This document shows positions 47,340 to 59,953 of a stretch of 64,000 bases of DNA, one piece after another. Position 1 is the first letter of the stretch, and the number at the start of each line of letters is the position of its first letter. A model generated the notes under the pieces. It ran no database searches and had not been told where the DNA came from. It saw only the letters and a list, made by a program, of their open reading frames with translations. Source of the stretch: Apostichopus japonicus (Eukaryota; Echinodermata; Holothuroidea; Aspidochirotida; Stichopodidae); the NCBI RefSeq assembly GCF_037975245.1, contig NC_092571.1, forward strand, positions 14,439,417-14,503,416, written 5' to 3'. Both the position numbers and the translations under genes were made by a program.

Positions 47340-50300
47340 TCACCAATAAAAATGGGCGGTTGACAGTGCCATTTGCCCAAGCAAGGTAGTTAGCTCCATG
47401 TGTGGAAAGGAGGGTCATGTTTTTCGCACCTGCCCCTTTTCATATATAGTATGGCGGAAACGCGAGGAGCAGCAAGCTACGGGACCTGCTCTGCTTCAAT
47501 TTACAAAGGTGGAGGTCCAGGTGACCTCTACGTGTTTGTTGCCGAGACCGGTGGGTCCCATGCTGTTACTCGACCTTCCACAGCCCTTGTGGAAATTCCT
47601 GTAGTCACTTACCCATCCCCGACAATTGCGGATCCCTATATGGAATGGATGGTTGTATGAGGTCGGGAGGCTAACCTGCGGGTCGGCATCAAATAAGGGA
47701 GCGAACCCGCGTGAAACGGTTGGAGTCATCGTCATAGTCAAATGTGAGGGTGTTACATATTTCAATATTGTAAGTATATTGATATCGACTACGTTTGCCT
47801 TCAGGAAACCGCATACTTGAAGATAATGCCGATTATGTACCTATGGTTGGGGTGGTGGCCTTCATGCTTCCTTTGGTACGGTCTCATAATGTGGTGCGGT
47901 CGTCCTGGTTTATCCACGTCTGAGTGGCCGTGTCATCAGGGTTGAGACCGATCACGAAGGTCGCTTGGTATGCGTTCTGTTAAAATATCCACAAGGAAAC
48001 GTTACCTTTCGTGTACCGTTCTTCTCAGAGGGAGGACTTTTTGAGACCCTTTCATTTTTTTTTTACATGGCAGTGCACCTTATGTCGTGGTCGGAGATTT
48101 TAATTGGGAGGCCGAAACAAGTTGATATGCTTAATTGCTCGTTATTTTTTTATTGTACCTTGTGTCGTCTGGGAGTTCAATTGGGAGGCCGCTTAAGTAC
48201 TCGCAATTTTAAAGTTTGCCTACATTTCATTGTCGGTTGGTAGTTTCACATCGTATCGTCGTTTTGTAAATGTTTTGAGGTGTCTTAACCCTAGAGGTCA
48301 TGAATTATCTTGGGTAAGACAGAATAGGTCTGAAGCTTACAGGGTTTTATAATTGCGACATTATAATTCAGGTACATGGTATTTTGTACCTTGAAGCAGG
48401 CCTTTATGTATTTAATAGGCTGGTGGGAGGTTGTCAAGTTGCGCATCATTCGATATGCTGTGGAGTACTGTGTAGCCAAAGCTCGTCGTCGGAGAGCGGA
48501 TTTTCAAACATCTGCGCAAGTGTCAAACGTGGAGTCCCCTCCATTGATGCCACTATAAAAAAAAATACATTAATGCAAAATGCTACGGAGCTCACATATA
48601 AGCGCGTGGGAGCGGAGGATCAACCATCACTTAGTTTTTACCGAACAGCCTTTTGACTAAGATCATGTGTAGTATCCGTTCCCTTTCGAGGGGAATGGTG
48701 ATGTACACCCGACGACGATCACACAATCCAGATGCAAGGGGACTTGGGTTGAGAACGGATAAGTCGTTGTTTAGTTTGGTTTTCGTGCCCAGGTTATTAA
48801 AAAAGTACCTCTTGACAAACTTGTTCAGCTGGCCGTAATACAAGTAGGAATACCTTTCGTGATCCGGTAAGCAATATCTCCGTTTACAGAGATTTTTTTA
48901 AATAACCTCCCGTAATGGATGGGCAACCTGGGGAAGATTACCTATCGTTTTGGTCGATCATCGGATCGAATATTAAGACCGTCTTTGTCAGCGCCTTCGA
49001 AATCCGAGCACTCAAGTACTTCAGCCTCTGCTGGTCGGAGGGCGTATTTATTTATTATTATTTTTTTTTTGGGGGGGGGGGCTCGCTTGACTTGACGTTC
49101 CTTTGTCAGATTGGGCTGGTGTGGTAGTGCCGTTTGGCCGTGACGTTCAGATTCCGACAGGGCGGGTCACGTAACAAGTTCTCGAATACTTCCTCTTAAA
49201 TAATGAAACTTGGATTTTATGTTATACACCAGAAGTTTTAAGTTCTAATATTATCAACAGGCACTGCATGTATTCCATCTGTGTGGGAGGTGGTTCCGTC
49301 AAGGATGCTTTTATCCCAACTGCTTATATTTAGTAGGTGAGACAATCTCACATATGTTTCATGAAGATGTGCGTTTCGTTCCTTTGGAGTTGCCGGGTGG
49401 TAAGTGAGTCCATTGCGTTCAAATACGCAGATGATGTGAAATGTACAGTTTCAAGTTTGCCCTCCAAGGCCCTGTCTGAGGAATTGCTGGTGTTTCAGCA
49501 AGCTATCGGGGCAACGTTTGACTCTGCAGACTAAGAAACTTCGTCTTGGTAGCTGGCGATTCAGGACTCTGCCTTTCATAGCTTTAGGGTCGGATTATCA
49601 TCATTTAAATAATCAAAATCAGTGGTATATAGTTCGGCTGTAACAAACTTCTTATTTGGTTACTTAGTGACATACGTAGATATTTTTCGGCCTTCTAATA
49701 TTCAAAAGGTCATATTTGAAGAATTTTTTTTTTTTAACCGAGCTGCCAGTACAGAATCGTGATCCTACAAATGTATGGCGATCTGTTTATTCAAGGTTAC
49801 ATAATAAGCTTCGTGACCTAGCCTTGAAAGCATTGCACATGTGTTTTGGGACTGTGACTTTGTTTATCGACTGTGGGAGTGGGTTTCAGGCTTTTGGGAC
49901 AGAATTACTGGTGACCGTTTACGGTCAGTAGGCATAGTTTTGTATTACACGGGACTGATCTCCGAAGTGTCCTGTGAGTGTGATTTGTATTTGTTTATTG
50001 TTTCGTATCGCTTCAAGTTAAAACATGTATGAGGTAATAGATCAAAATAGTGTTCGTGAGACGGTCGATCAGTGGGATCTGATTCTTGCAGCAGTGAAAA
50101 GGGATCCAAATAGTGGCCGATTTCCACCGCCTGTCGAGACCTCTTTCTAGAGCCGTTGGTGTTCGGGTTCAAGGGAACGGTGGGCCTGAGGGTGGGCCAT
50201 CCGTTTGTAGAACTTTCGTGTTTAGTTCGGGTGGGGGACTGGGGTGGTTCAGGTGAGTATGTGTGGTAATTGTTTGTTGCAGATTGTTTGATTTCTGTGC

Positions 50301-50370
50301 GGGAAGGGTTTTGTTTATAGTGCCTCTCGGGCCGTGAAGTTTCAGAGTCTGCTGGGCGGATCACGTAAAA
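47340..50370 (+). mobile_element. Decayed LINE composite (ORF1 end to 3' tails)
   Basis: Starts within an ORF1 zinc knuckle (CGKEGHVFRTCP near 47400). Broken ORF2 pieces follow: endonuclease remnants at 47790-48250, a FWSIIGSNIKTVF block near 48947, an RQGC-type remnant near 49300 and a YADD site near 49420. Two 3' tails are present (about 49080-49165 and ending at 50370), so at least two LINE copies are joined or nested. Many stops and deletions; non-functional. Confidence 0.78.
48647..48806 (+). mobile_element. U2 snRNA-headed SINE-like element, second copy
   Basis: Inserted in the decayed LINE. It begins gccttttgactaagatcatg then tgtagtatccgttcc, close to bases about 13-46 of U2 snRNA. 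It shares with the copy at 39784 the later blocks gggttgagaacg and gtttggttttcgtgcc and the end TTAAAAAAGT. A hairpin (cgttccc, loop tttcga, ggggaatg) is possible just after the U2-like part. Confidence 0.65.
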
Positions 50371-51242
50371 AACACATCTTAAGTTAGGCTTAGTAATTAC
50401 TTAGACGTTGGTCAACATATTGGTGTACAATGAATAGGTTGAACACGAATAGAATATAATTAGGAATAGTCACGGGTGCTTGAATGTGTAAATATCGTAC
50501 TTAGATGAGCTAATGGATAATGTCTGTGGAAATATCATCTTATTCTCCTACACGAGAATGGTTATATGCATGGGTTTGTATCAATGTTTATTGCGGCAAA
50601 CGGCCAAAATCGTTTCCATATTACCCGTGTTACTTGTGCACACTGATACACCAATTTGCAAAACATCACATGTGTAAAAATCGTAAATTTTAGAATCCTC
50701 CTCTCGTTATTGGTAATTGGAACATATTTACATAAAGTCTTTATCTATGTTGGACGATAAAAATTAAAAAGCGCTAATGTTTAACGTGGTCTAAGTAACC
50801 GCTGAACCGTGAACTCTGTATGAATGGTGTAAAATAAGACGTGTTGCAGTGGATTAACTACTTGTTTGGGTGATTGGTTGCATGATTGGTTAGTTGGTTG
50901 ATTGATTGATTGTATTGACTTATAATTAGCAACTTATTCATCTGAACGAACTTATAAAATATGTTATGTTTATGAGCGTTCATGCAAAGCTAAGGATAAT
51001 ACAATAGATAATACAATACAAAGAAATATCCAAGAATGATTCAAAAGGTATAATGAACTAATCTTAGTTGTGTTATAGTTGATTAGAAAATTATTTCTTT
51101 ACTCAGAACACAAAACTACACTTCAATCCCAATGGCTCTGTTTCATCACTATAGTATCACTTATAGCAGATACTTGAAGAACCACTACAATATATTCTCT
51201 TCTGTCAGTCTTGGGGACGAAATATGACATACTTTGACTTAC
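50371..51242. other. Probable intron sequence; no gene seen
   Basis: Contains a ttggttg/gattgattg low-complexity patch near 50870-50915. Nothing else was recognised. Confidence 0.4.
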
Positions 51243-52026
51243 CGGGATCATCTTTTGGAATATCAAAAGAACAACTGTTTGAGGATGGTATCGTAGACAT
51301 GAAATATAGCTCTCCTTGAGTAGCAGTGCAACCAAAGGTAGAGTCCACGTCGCACGTAGATATATAAACTGTAAGCTTCTTGATGTCGTCATTCTGTGAA
51401 TAAGATTTGTAGTACGAGCAGCCCTTTGGTTCTATCATATCTAAAGCCACTGAAGGGTAAGCATCTGAGACTGAGCAAATAATGGACAACTTGTATATAC
51501 TGGAGCCTGTGGATAAATCTTGTATTTCACAGAGAAGAGGTGTGGAGGGTTGGTAAATAGTAAACAGACGGTAGTTGTGTTGTACAATTGCCTCTTCAGT
51601 CGTCTCTTCAATCAAAGTCACGTGATACGACCCACAATCCTCTGCTCCCATGTCATCAATCGTAAACGAAAGTGCAGCAGCAACGTCTTTTAAATCATCG
51701 TTGGGAGTTTTGTCTCCTTGCAGATATATTCGTATGACTTCAAAACTATATCGATCCACCTTGTGACTGTCCCGATACGAGAACTTTCCTTTGTATTTAT
51801 AGATCCCTCGAGAAGATGTATCATCGATATAGTTCATGCTCAGACTCAGAGAACTTTTGTAATTTCCATAGATGGGGACATCAGGAAACGAAAAGTCACA
51901 TCCTGCAATAACATAGCAATCTGTTGACTTGTTTGTATCCGGTCCGTCAGTGCAATGAAAGCTACAACCGACGATGTCTGATGAAAAAACAAAATGGGAT
52001 AAAAATGATTGTATGTAAAGATGCAT
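51243..52026 (-). CDS. Ig-like receptor, V-like plus second Ig domain, intact exon
   Basis: An open exon of 784 bases starts at the ATG at 52026 and ends at a GTAAGT donor, phase 1. Residues 1-16 are a weak signal peptide. The family N-terminal cysteine block follows (GCSFHC, CYVIAGCDFSFPD). The V-like domain spans about 30-150 and ends EDCGSYHVTLIE; the canonical cysteine after the tyrosine is T. The second domain (about 165-258) starts at YQPSTPLLC and has the SIICSVSDAYP and FGCTATQG cysteines of an ordinary Ig fold. The expected role is a cell-surface or secreted binding protein; the ligand is unknown. The transmembrane exon at 46183-46267 fits its phase. An acceptor-like ttttttcatcag within the signal-peptide region means the signal peptide could instead come from an upstream exon. 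Confidence 0.78.
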
Positions 52027-53015
52027 GGGTAACCGAGAGTTTGAATGTTTATAACATATGTCATATCATATAGGTCTTGAGATTGCTTTCTTTTCTTCTC
52101 TCGTACCCTCTTTTTGTGAAAACTCTATCTGGTTTATCAACAAGGGTGAACTGACCGGTCGGCTAATCGGTGCAGGCACTAGAGCTTAAAGATATATGCG
52201 GCTCACTAGCCACGATAGTTTCCTATATGCAGAACGCTTGTGTTGAACAACTGTGGACTTTATCCATTTTAAATAGGTTTCTTCAAAAGAGGGCTGAATC
52301 TCGAATCCAAGGGGACACAGTACTTTTGTTGAGGTCGGGTTACCCCGAATATCATTCAGACCTCCTCAGCTACTTACAAATCTGTTATCATACCGTTATT
52401 ATATGCTTTGTTTCGTTTTTGAACATTGTTTGACCTTGTAGTAATAAGAAACAATCAATGAATGAAGTAATTTCCTCCTCGAATCAAAACAAACTATTCA
52501 ACTTGTTAACCTGTATGCAGGAGAAACAGAAAAGAAATTAAACCTCCGGGTTTTACTTTCACAATTCAACGCATAACAAGCTTCAAGACGTTGGAATTAC
52601 ATTTTCTCACGAATGACATTAATGAAGATTCTTTAAAGTAACCTTACATTTCATTAAATTATGTAAAAATGCTTTTAGAAGTTATGACAAATGAATCCGT
52701 CTATCGATACACCACAATTTGAGAACTTTTTTGTATATTTTTGGATCTTATAGTGTCCTTTCAGATCTATGAAAAATTCTGTCGAAGCTTGATGTTGTTT
52801 AAATTGTGTCAGCAATTAGTATGAACAAAATTATGGAAAGTTAAAGAGAAAAAGAAATATATTCATTAAAACATTAGCTATAGTGTGATATATTTGCAAT
52901 ATATTTGTTGATATTACACTTATAAATATTACTGCTATAAAAAATATGCGAACCCTTGTCTGATAGATTATTTATTCACGCATTCGTACTCGTTGGATAC
53001 TTCAAATATTCAATG
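52027..53015. repeat. Upstream spacer, partly duplicated; no gene
   Basis: The block at 52390-52700 matches 23060-23360 and 21630-21780 (for example gaacattgtttgacctt and the ggttttactttcac words). No gene was recognised. Confidence 0.55.
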
Positions 53016-53023
53016 AGTTTACG

Positions 53024-53137
53024 ATTCTGTTTGTGGGTTTTCAGTGGGTTTTTGGTGGTTGTTAAACAGGCTGGGATTGTTTTTGGTTTTGTTGACCTTT
53101 GGTCCGTGTCCATTTTCTTTGCACGTGAAAAGCACAC
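53024..53137 (+). mobile_element. Very short LINE tail insertion (second family)
   Basis: One hundred and fourteen bases of second-family 3' end between AGTTTACG duplications (53016-53023 and 53138-53145). Confidence 0.78.
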
Positions 53138-53230
53138 AGTTTACGTTACACGTCTTTAAACGGATATGATTCACATGTATTGACAAACAGTATCATTCTT
53201 GTCATTAGATATTGGTTATAACATATTGTC

Positions 53231-53421
53231 TCACATGAGTAGGCGAGGCTTCGAACAATTTCTTTAAATGATTCAGTGGGGACACAACAACAATATGAAA
53301 AAATGAAATTTTCTGTTGCAGTAAGTTCTAGGCTCACCCTCATTTTTACTAATAGCATAAACCCGCCTACATCGGATGTCAATCAATCGTTGAAATTTCC
53401 GAGGAGGGCGATTGTCCGCAG
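53231..53421 (-). repeat. Dispersed repeat, inverted arm 1
   Basis: Reverse complement of 56665-56861. Both hold a tcacatgagtaggcg-type end, a gtggggacacaacaac block and a ccgaggagggcgattgtcc end. The element type is unknown. Confidence 0.65.
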
Positions 53422-54154
53422 ATTTTGTTTAATCGTACTTTGCTGAATAGTTCTCCATTTGTTTTGTGTTGGCGAATAACAATAAAGACATCATGTAATT
53501 GTTTATATGAGTAGCGAACGTGTATATTGTTTTATTGCTTATACACGGGGCCAGTAACACATTTTACAGACGCATATATTATTAAAACCAGCATATGAAA
53601 CGTCCTTAAACCGTCTGAAATAAGTGTTTCCAGTGATAAATGAGATACAAAATCTCATTTGTATTAAATAGTACTTGCACTTTCCCTGAACCTAATTACT
53701 ATTTACACCAAATCACTTTTCCTGATTTTTCCTTCGATTGGAAAGATAGCTTGCGTGAGCTGGATGAAAGTTTATTTGTTGCTCATTTTAAGAGGAATTA
53801 CACTAAATGAGGTTATCTCTGTTCTGATAATATGCCTATTTAGGATAAATAAAATTAAACCCTGCCTCTTCTTGTTTTCTGATGATTCTATTTTAGCTAG
53901 ATTAACGAAATAATTGTCTAAAACTTTAAGGAACTTCCAGGCAAGTACTACCATTTGTTAATATATTTAAAATAATTTATGTTTCCTCAATAAATGAAAA
54001 TATCAGCCTAGATTAGGGCGTGTTGCGTATTAACATCATGATAAGGTCACATGAGATGTAGTTTCCTAACGCTGCATTGCTAGAGAAACTGTGAGATGTG
54101 CTGCAGTGATAATGCTTGAGATGACAGTGCCACGGATTTGATTGCAAGTATTTT
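53422..54154. other. Spacer; no gene seen
   Basis: AT-rich sequence with no recognisable gene or repeat. Confidence 0.4.
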
Positions 54155-54660
54155 GAATTATAAAAATCCTACACAAACACTGACATTAATAAAAATGTTT
54201 TAATATACAGCTTCTCAGTTTAGTCAACATTGGACTGCTACAGTTTAGTTTATGATGTTTCCATATTATTTCTTACCTATATTTTAATTATTTTGGAAGT
54301 ACTAGATCCCTGTAAATCTTGGTGAATGTTATTCGCATATCTCACAACAAACCTCACGAGAGCATTGCGTCTTTGCCCCCCTCACAGGAGCGAGGAACTA
54401 TATGAATTATAAACATCCTACACAAACACTGACATTAATAAAAATGTTTTAATATACAGCTTCTCAGTTTTGTCAACATTGGACTGCTACAGTTTAGTTT
54501 ATGATGTTTCCATATTATTTCTTACCTATATTTTAATTATTTTGGAAGTACTAGATCCCTTTAAATCTTGGTGAATGTTACTCGCATATCTCACAACAAA
54601 CCTCACGAGAGCATTGCGTCTTCGCCCCCCCCCCCCCTCACAGGAGCGAGGAACTATATG
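54155..54660 (+). repeat. Tandem duplication of a ~250-base unit
   Basis: 54155-54402 and 54403-54660 are nearly identical (both start aattataaa.atcctacacaaac and end gcgaggaactatatg). The main difference is the length of a poly-C run (54377 against 54624). Confidence 0.85.
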
Positions 54661-55270
54661 TGGGGTCACCACATTTTACATTTAACGTCATGAGAAATAA
54701 CCATGAAGCTTTTATTTACTAAAAGGTTATCAAGAGTATCTTCTATACAGGCTCATATTTTAAATCCAGCTATGAATCCTGGAATGCAGTCTTTCATTGC
54801 AATTTTGAGGTACGCAATGACAGACACCATACTAAAAAAAATTCCAGATCAGGCCATTTGTAACATGGGACTACCAACCATTTGCTTAAGCTTTTCTCCC
54901 CTAATATTTCACTGTATTTAATATCAATACATTGTACTTGTTTCTGTACGTTTGGGTTGAAAGATTGCAAATAATATGTATAACAATGTGAATAAGTAAG
55001 GTCGCGTCTTGAATAAGTTTCACAAATCTCGTGACTCAGGAACAGGACCTCTCCGTTTCCCCACTACACCTAAGGTCAGAGAAACTGGAGCAATACAAAC
55101 ACGTGTAAAAAAATAAGTTGTTTCCTTTAGTATTCGGAAAGTGGGTTAATATATTGTCTGCCAGCAGTGTTTCTAAAGGTCAGGCGTTTTTCATTAAGAT
55201 ATATCTTTCCCGTTCAAATAACGTTCTTACAAGCTTCATAAAATAAAAATATCAAAGAATAACGACTTAC
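54661..55270. other. Spacer; no gene seen
   Basis: No supported gene. 55190-55230 resembles 23610-23640, next to the related Ig fragments. Confidence 0.4.
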
Positions 55271-55703
55271 CTTGATCGGTTCTAGAGATGCTAAATTCAC
55301 ATCTGTCATCGAACTGTGATGTAGAAAGGGACTCCAACGGTTCAAGAGTAGCGATGCATCCAATGGTTGAGTTCTGATCACAAGAAGTAACGTAGACTAA
55401 AAGCTCTTTAGTTCCGTTATTATCTGTGTAATGTTTCTGATAATCACAGCCCTCGGGTTTGATTACTTCCAGATTTATCGGTGGATACCCGTCTGTTATT
55501 GAACAAGATAGGGCGACGTGGTATGATGCAGATGGCGATGAGGAGGGGCCTTCACAAACAAGAGGTGTAGGAGGCTGGTATACTGTAAAGAGAATACAGG
55601 AGTTATCATCAGTCAATGATAGATGATAACTACAAACACCCTCTCTTTGAAGGCTGAACTCAAGGAAAGTACCACGAGTAATCCTCCTCAATATATTCAA
55701 CAT
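55271..55703 (-). pseudogene. Ig gene fragment, second domain with truncated V end
   Basis: The second domain is complete and open: YQPPTPLVCEG, ALSCSITDGYPPINLEV, GCDYQKHY, SCDQNSTIGCIATLE and CEFSISRTDQG, up to a GTAAGT donor (exon end 55271, phase 1). Upstream, most of the V-like domain is missing. Only parts near LQREG and YHLSLTDD remain, and there is no signal peptide. A tttacag directly before the second domain would serve as an acceptor, so use as an exon of a longer transcript cannot be excluded. Paired with the decayed fragment at 23655-24020. Confidence 0.65.
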
Positions 55704-56660
55704 TAAGTTAAGTTAATATTTATTGACTTTTCATAATATTTAAGTGGTGCATTCGTATAATAAAATACACAGACTGAATGTAAAGAATGTAAAGAAAAAC
55801 TAGCGACGCTCTCACATGCAATATCAGAGTTAACACATACATTCCAAGAAGTCATCATTGCATACCGTTATTACTCGTAGTATTCAACATATTAGATTAA
55901 TGAGTAATATATTTTGTTAATTTATTGTTGACTCATAGCACTTTTTGGTCTCTTTTATCCAGGATTACGTTATTTGACAAGTTGCTCTTGTTTAATTATG
56001 CAAAAGTTGGGCAAGATTTCAGTTCAAAAGAAGAAACTCAGTATATCCACCGTCAATGAGATAACAGTGACTCATTACTTTACGAGTTAAATTGGTTGTT
56101 TTTAGTACCTTTATAGATGGCAAAAGAGGCAAGGGGAAATGAAAATACAAGCTGAACGAGATAGAAAGAAAGAAAGAAAGAGAACTTGAAACTAATCCCA
56201 AAAGTCGACGTTCATATAAAGACATGTTAGACAGAAACGAGAATATTTCTTTTACCTAATCGTCATGATCTGAACACGTTGAACCTTCAACGTAACAGAA
56301 CTTATACTTAGACCAAAAGGAAGAAATATACTGCAGAGACCAAGTGAAGACGAGTCTGAATGGAACCATATGTTGTATATATGAAATAGACGTAAACACG
56401 TATGAGAATATATAGAAAGACGCTTCTAACTGTTATAAATTACAATGTTGTTTATATTTCACATTGAAACTAATACACACTCTCTGTCCTTCTTTACTAC
56501 CCATTAACTGAACATGAATAATGAGTTTTAATATGCCTATTGAAGTTTGCTTTACAGAAAACAGATGTGGTGAATACTGATAACATCAACATTTCGAGAT
56601 TATATTATTGACATGGAACATAATTTAATGGTTCCCGGTCAACTCCCCCTGGAACGAATT
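55704..56660. other. Spacer; no gene seen
   Basis: The minus-strand frame at 56019-56225 is hydrophobic but has no other support. A short gaaagaaagaaagaaag repeat lies at 56162-56178. Confidence 0.4.
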
Positions 56661-56664
56661 CCTC

Positions 56665-56861
56665 TTCGGACAATCGCCCTCCTCGGAAATTTCGACGATT
56701 GATTGACAGCCGATGTAGGCGGGGTTTATGCTACTAGTCCAGTAAAAATGAGGGTGAACCTAGAACTAACTGCAGCAGAAGATTTCATTTTTTTCATATT
56801 GTTGTTGTGTCCCCACTGAATCAATTAAAGAAATTGTGCGAAGCCCCGCCTACTCATGTGA
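56665..56861 (+). repeat. Dispersed repeat, inverted arm 2
   Basis: Inverted copy of 53231-53421, differing by scattered substitutions. The open frame starting at 56836 overlaps its end and extends into ordinary spacer, so I do not call it a gene. Confidence 0.65.
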
Positions 56862-57699
56862 CCGTCTACTCACTCTGGGTAACCTACCCACCAATTATGA
56901 GACCGATCGAATCTTGTATCATTCAGTTATCGTGATTACAAGCTGGCGTTGCAGACACACAGACACACACACATGCGTGACTGCATATATTCTTTTTGCC
57001 TCTGGAAGTTCTAAGAATAAGAAAGAGTCAAAGAAAAGTCTACCCGGAAACAAATGCAGCAATAGTGCGCGCAAAGTGCGCAAAAAATGTGAAGGTTATC
57101 TAGCTAACATGCATGTGGCAGGAGTAAATAATTCTCACAGCATCAATGCAGCTATTGCGCGCGAAGCGATAAATCTATTTTTTTCACAAATTTACCAAGC
57201 TGACTCCCAAAATATTATTATTGTATCAGTGTAGCTATAGTACCCACAATGCACGCGAAACAAAAAAGTGTTTTGGTACTTTGTCTCCTAAAACACAATC
57301 GTTTTGCTATTTAAGCTTTTTAATTCAACGATGTTTAACTACACTGCAGAAGTATTACATTGTTAGCGTGACAGAACGAAAGCGGTAATTTAGATCTCTA
57401 TGTAAGTAGACCAAATTAAACCTAAATCTCACATATTTATGTGGAAAAAAAATAAGCGAAAGTCACTCTCTACATGGCAGACATGGTTTACATACAGAAA
57501 ACGGTATTAACTAAATATGTTACTAATGCACGAGAATCTCGCACAAAGATGCCCGTTGTTCGTATCTTTAACTTCGCGATTATTTTTTCTCATGTGAGTT
57601 GGCCCTGTTGTTTATGCTAATATAAAATACTATAGTACGCAGGCACAGTTTTTATAGGTAACTAGCGTTATCAATTCGTCCCAATTGGGTGCTCTCGAT

Positions 57700-57900
57700 T
57701 GACAATAATCTGTGGGCCAATAGTGTCCGGGGGGTATTGAGCGGGAGGGGAATTGTACGGTGGGAATCGACCGTGTGAGAATTGTCCAGTGGGTACTTTT
57801 CAAGTATGGGAATAGTCCAGGGTGGAAATTATCTGGGTAGGAATTGTCCGGGGTACTCGTCTGGGCGGTAATTGTCCATGAGGGAGTTGTCCGGTCATCA
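57700..57900 (+). repeat. Degenerate minisatellite, attgtcc units
   Basis: Irregular repeats of a gggaattgtcc-like word (for example near 57748, 57778, 57809, 57840, 57868 and 57889) separated by 15-35 bases. G-rich on the plus strand. Confidence 0.65.
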
Positions 57901-58836
57901 TTTAAAGAGTGTGACGTCGTATAACCAGAATACGCTATCCACTCACTGAACAAGAATAGTGGGTTTTAATTTGACTATAACACGTTGCCCTACATAAATT
58001 GTACGTGGTTAAATTTAAAATGGTGAGTGCTGGGACTTACTAACTGACAAGTATTGCAGGTTCTCGTAAAACATGGATGTGAACTGAAGATAGTAAACGT
58101 AGGGAAAAGAATGTCGCTCGTTCCATAGTTGGAATATGCCATGAACTCATCCTTTATCTTCACAGATTCGATACACACCAAAACCCACTGAAATAACAAC
58201 AGTCCAATTTCCTTACCAGAAAATGTTGCCTCAACTAAGCATACATCATTCAATAAAGACTATAGGTACTGCCCTCGTTTTATATTAATATTTGCTAAAG
58301 TTTCAATTTTCTATTGGCTCTTAGGTCAATGCCTATATGAATCCTGCAATGGTGTCGTCATCATTGGTTGTAACTAACATATATGTTAAAACATATTATG
58401 TTCTAATGTAGCTTATATCCGTCACTTTAAATTACATATGAAGACTATGAATCAACACAGCAAGGCTTCGCTGGTTTACTGTACTAAAGTACTCGTGTGT
58501 TTGTACGGTAATGGAGCTTATGGTTAAGAAAAAAGTCACTTGACCACACCCACCAGTCCACTGACTTCGGAGCAACACGTGCAAGGAAAACACTTTGAAA
58601 GAGCTAAAAGTCATATTGGGTTACATTTGTGTACTTTAACGATAACAGGGCACAAGCAGTAGAAAAGTGCATTGATTGTGTTGGTGCGATTTAGTATTCA
58701 AAAATTGTTCTTAGTCTTAAACATTTTCTAAGTGGGTGGGGTATTTTTATATGTTAGACGATGCCTTTCAAAATGATGAATACACAGTTTTCTCATTGTT
58801 TGCGTACACGGCTATTTAAATAAATGATAGACTCAC
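57901..58836. repeat. Spacer duplicated at 25.99-27.02 kb; no gene
   Basis: Matches the spacer downstream of the paired Ig gene at 27025, showing that whole gene-plus-spacer blocks were duplicated. Confidence 0.6.
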
Positions 58837-59644
58837 CTGGACTACTTTTAGAGATGTTAAATTCACACCTGTTCGAATACTGCGGCGTGGAAAGGAACGC
58901 CAGCGATTCCTGGGTAGCGATGCACCCAATAGTTGAGTTCTCATTACAAGACGTAATGTCAACAGAAAGCTCTTGAATACCGTTTTCATCCGTGTAATGT
59001 TTCTGAAAATCACAGCCCTCGGGCTCAATCATTTCCAGATTTATCGGTGGAAACCCGTTTGTTATTGAACACGATATAGATACGTTGTAGGAGCCAGATG
59101 GGGACGAGGAGGGGCCTTGACAAACAAGAGGTGTAGGAGGCTGGTAGACTGTAAATAGATGATAGGTGTGATGAGAGTAAAGAGTATACGTAAAGTAATC
59201 ATTAGTCAATGACAAGTGATAAGTACCAGCATCCTCTCGTTGAAGGTTTAAGATGGAGAATGAAAAATCAACCTTAGTAACTTCAGGCCAGTAGTCGGAT
59301 AGATCTTCCTCAATATATTCTACTTTCGCTTGAAATAAATATCGATTGACTGTCTGATTCTGATTTCTTTGTATACCGTTTAAGGAGTAAGTTCCTTTAG
59401 GGGGAACGTCCCCATTAGAACGTCCGGTGAAGTTCATTGCCACTCGAAAATCAAATATGTATACATCTATGTCATCTATATTTAATTTAATATGATCTTT
59501 ATTAACAACCATATCCGGGAACGAGAAGTCACAGCCTAGCATAGCGTAGCATTCCTTTGAATTTACTGTTTGTCCTTCTGTGCAGTGATAGTTACAACCG
59601 ATTACGTTACAAGTATATAATACCAGGAAGATGGCAAGATGCAA
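58837..59644 (-). CDS. Ig-like receptor, V-like plus second Ig domain, intact exon
   Basis: The best preserved member: 808 open bases from the ATG at 59644 to a GTGAGT donor, phase 1. Residues 1-15 are a hydrophobic signal peptide. The cysteine block reads GCNYHCTEG then CYAMLGCDFSFPD, four closely spaced cysteines before the V-like domain. That domain ends REDAGTYHLSLTND, lacking the canonical F-strand cysteine. The second domain (about 170-265) starts YQPPTPLVCQG and carries SISCSITNGFPP, EPEGCDF, SCNENSTIGC and CEFNISKSSPG, so it has the normal B and F cysteines plus extra ones. Several N-glycosylation sequons fit a surface or secreted protein. No transmembrane exon was found next to it. 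Confidence 0.8.
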
Positions 59645-59940
59645 GAACTTTGAAACAAGGAAACCATCCTTGTTTAAATAACTTACGACTTTTAAAGTTG
59701 TCCAACGTCTCAGACGTGCGTTTGTGCCTGCATTTATTTGAAAACTCTTATGAGAGATAGAAAGTGGTCTTTGTTACAATTCGCATGCGTTAATTTGCTT
59801 TCAACTGTGCATGTCTGGAAAATATAATTCCGACATTACAACATGCATCACGAGAGTATTCCAAACTTTTAACATCGCTTTATTTTTTACAATTTTTTTT
59901 GGCCATTCACCATTACATATTGAATAATTTATGGAATATA
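59645..59940. other. Ig gene 5' flank
   Basis: The first 100 bases resemble 27334-27380, upstream of the paired gene (acttttaaagtt then tcagac/cggaga). Promoter elements cannot be assigned. Confidence 0.4.
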
Positions 59941-59953
59941 ATTAATCGCATTG

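Noticed and set aside
56836-57234. 132-residue plus-strand frame
   Set aside because: Begins inside a dispersed repeat arm and continues into spacer; composition is not protein-like and no domain is visible.
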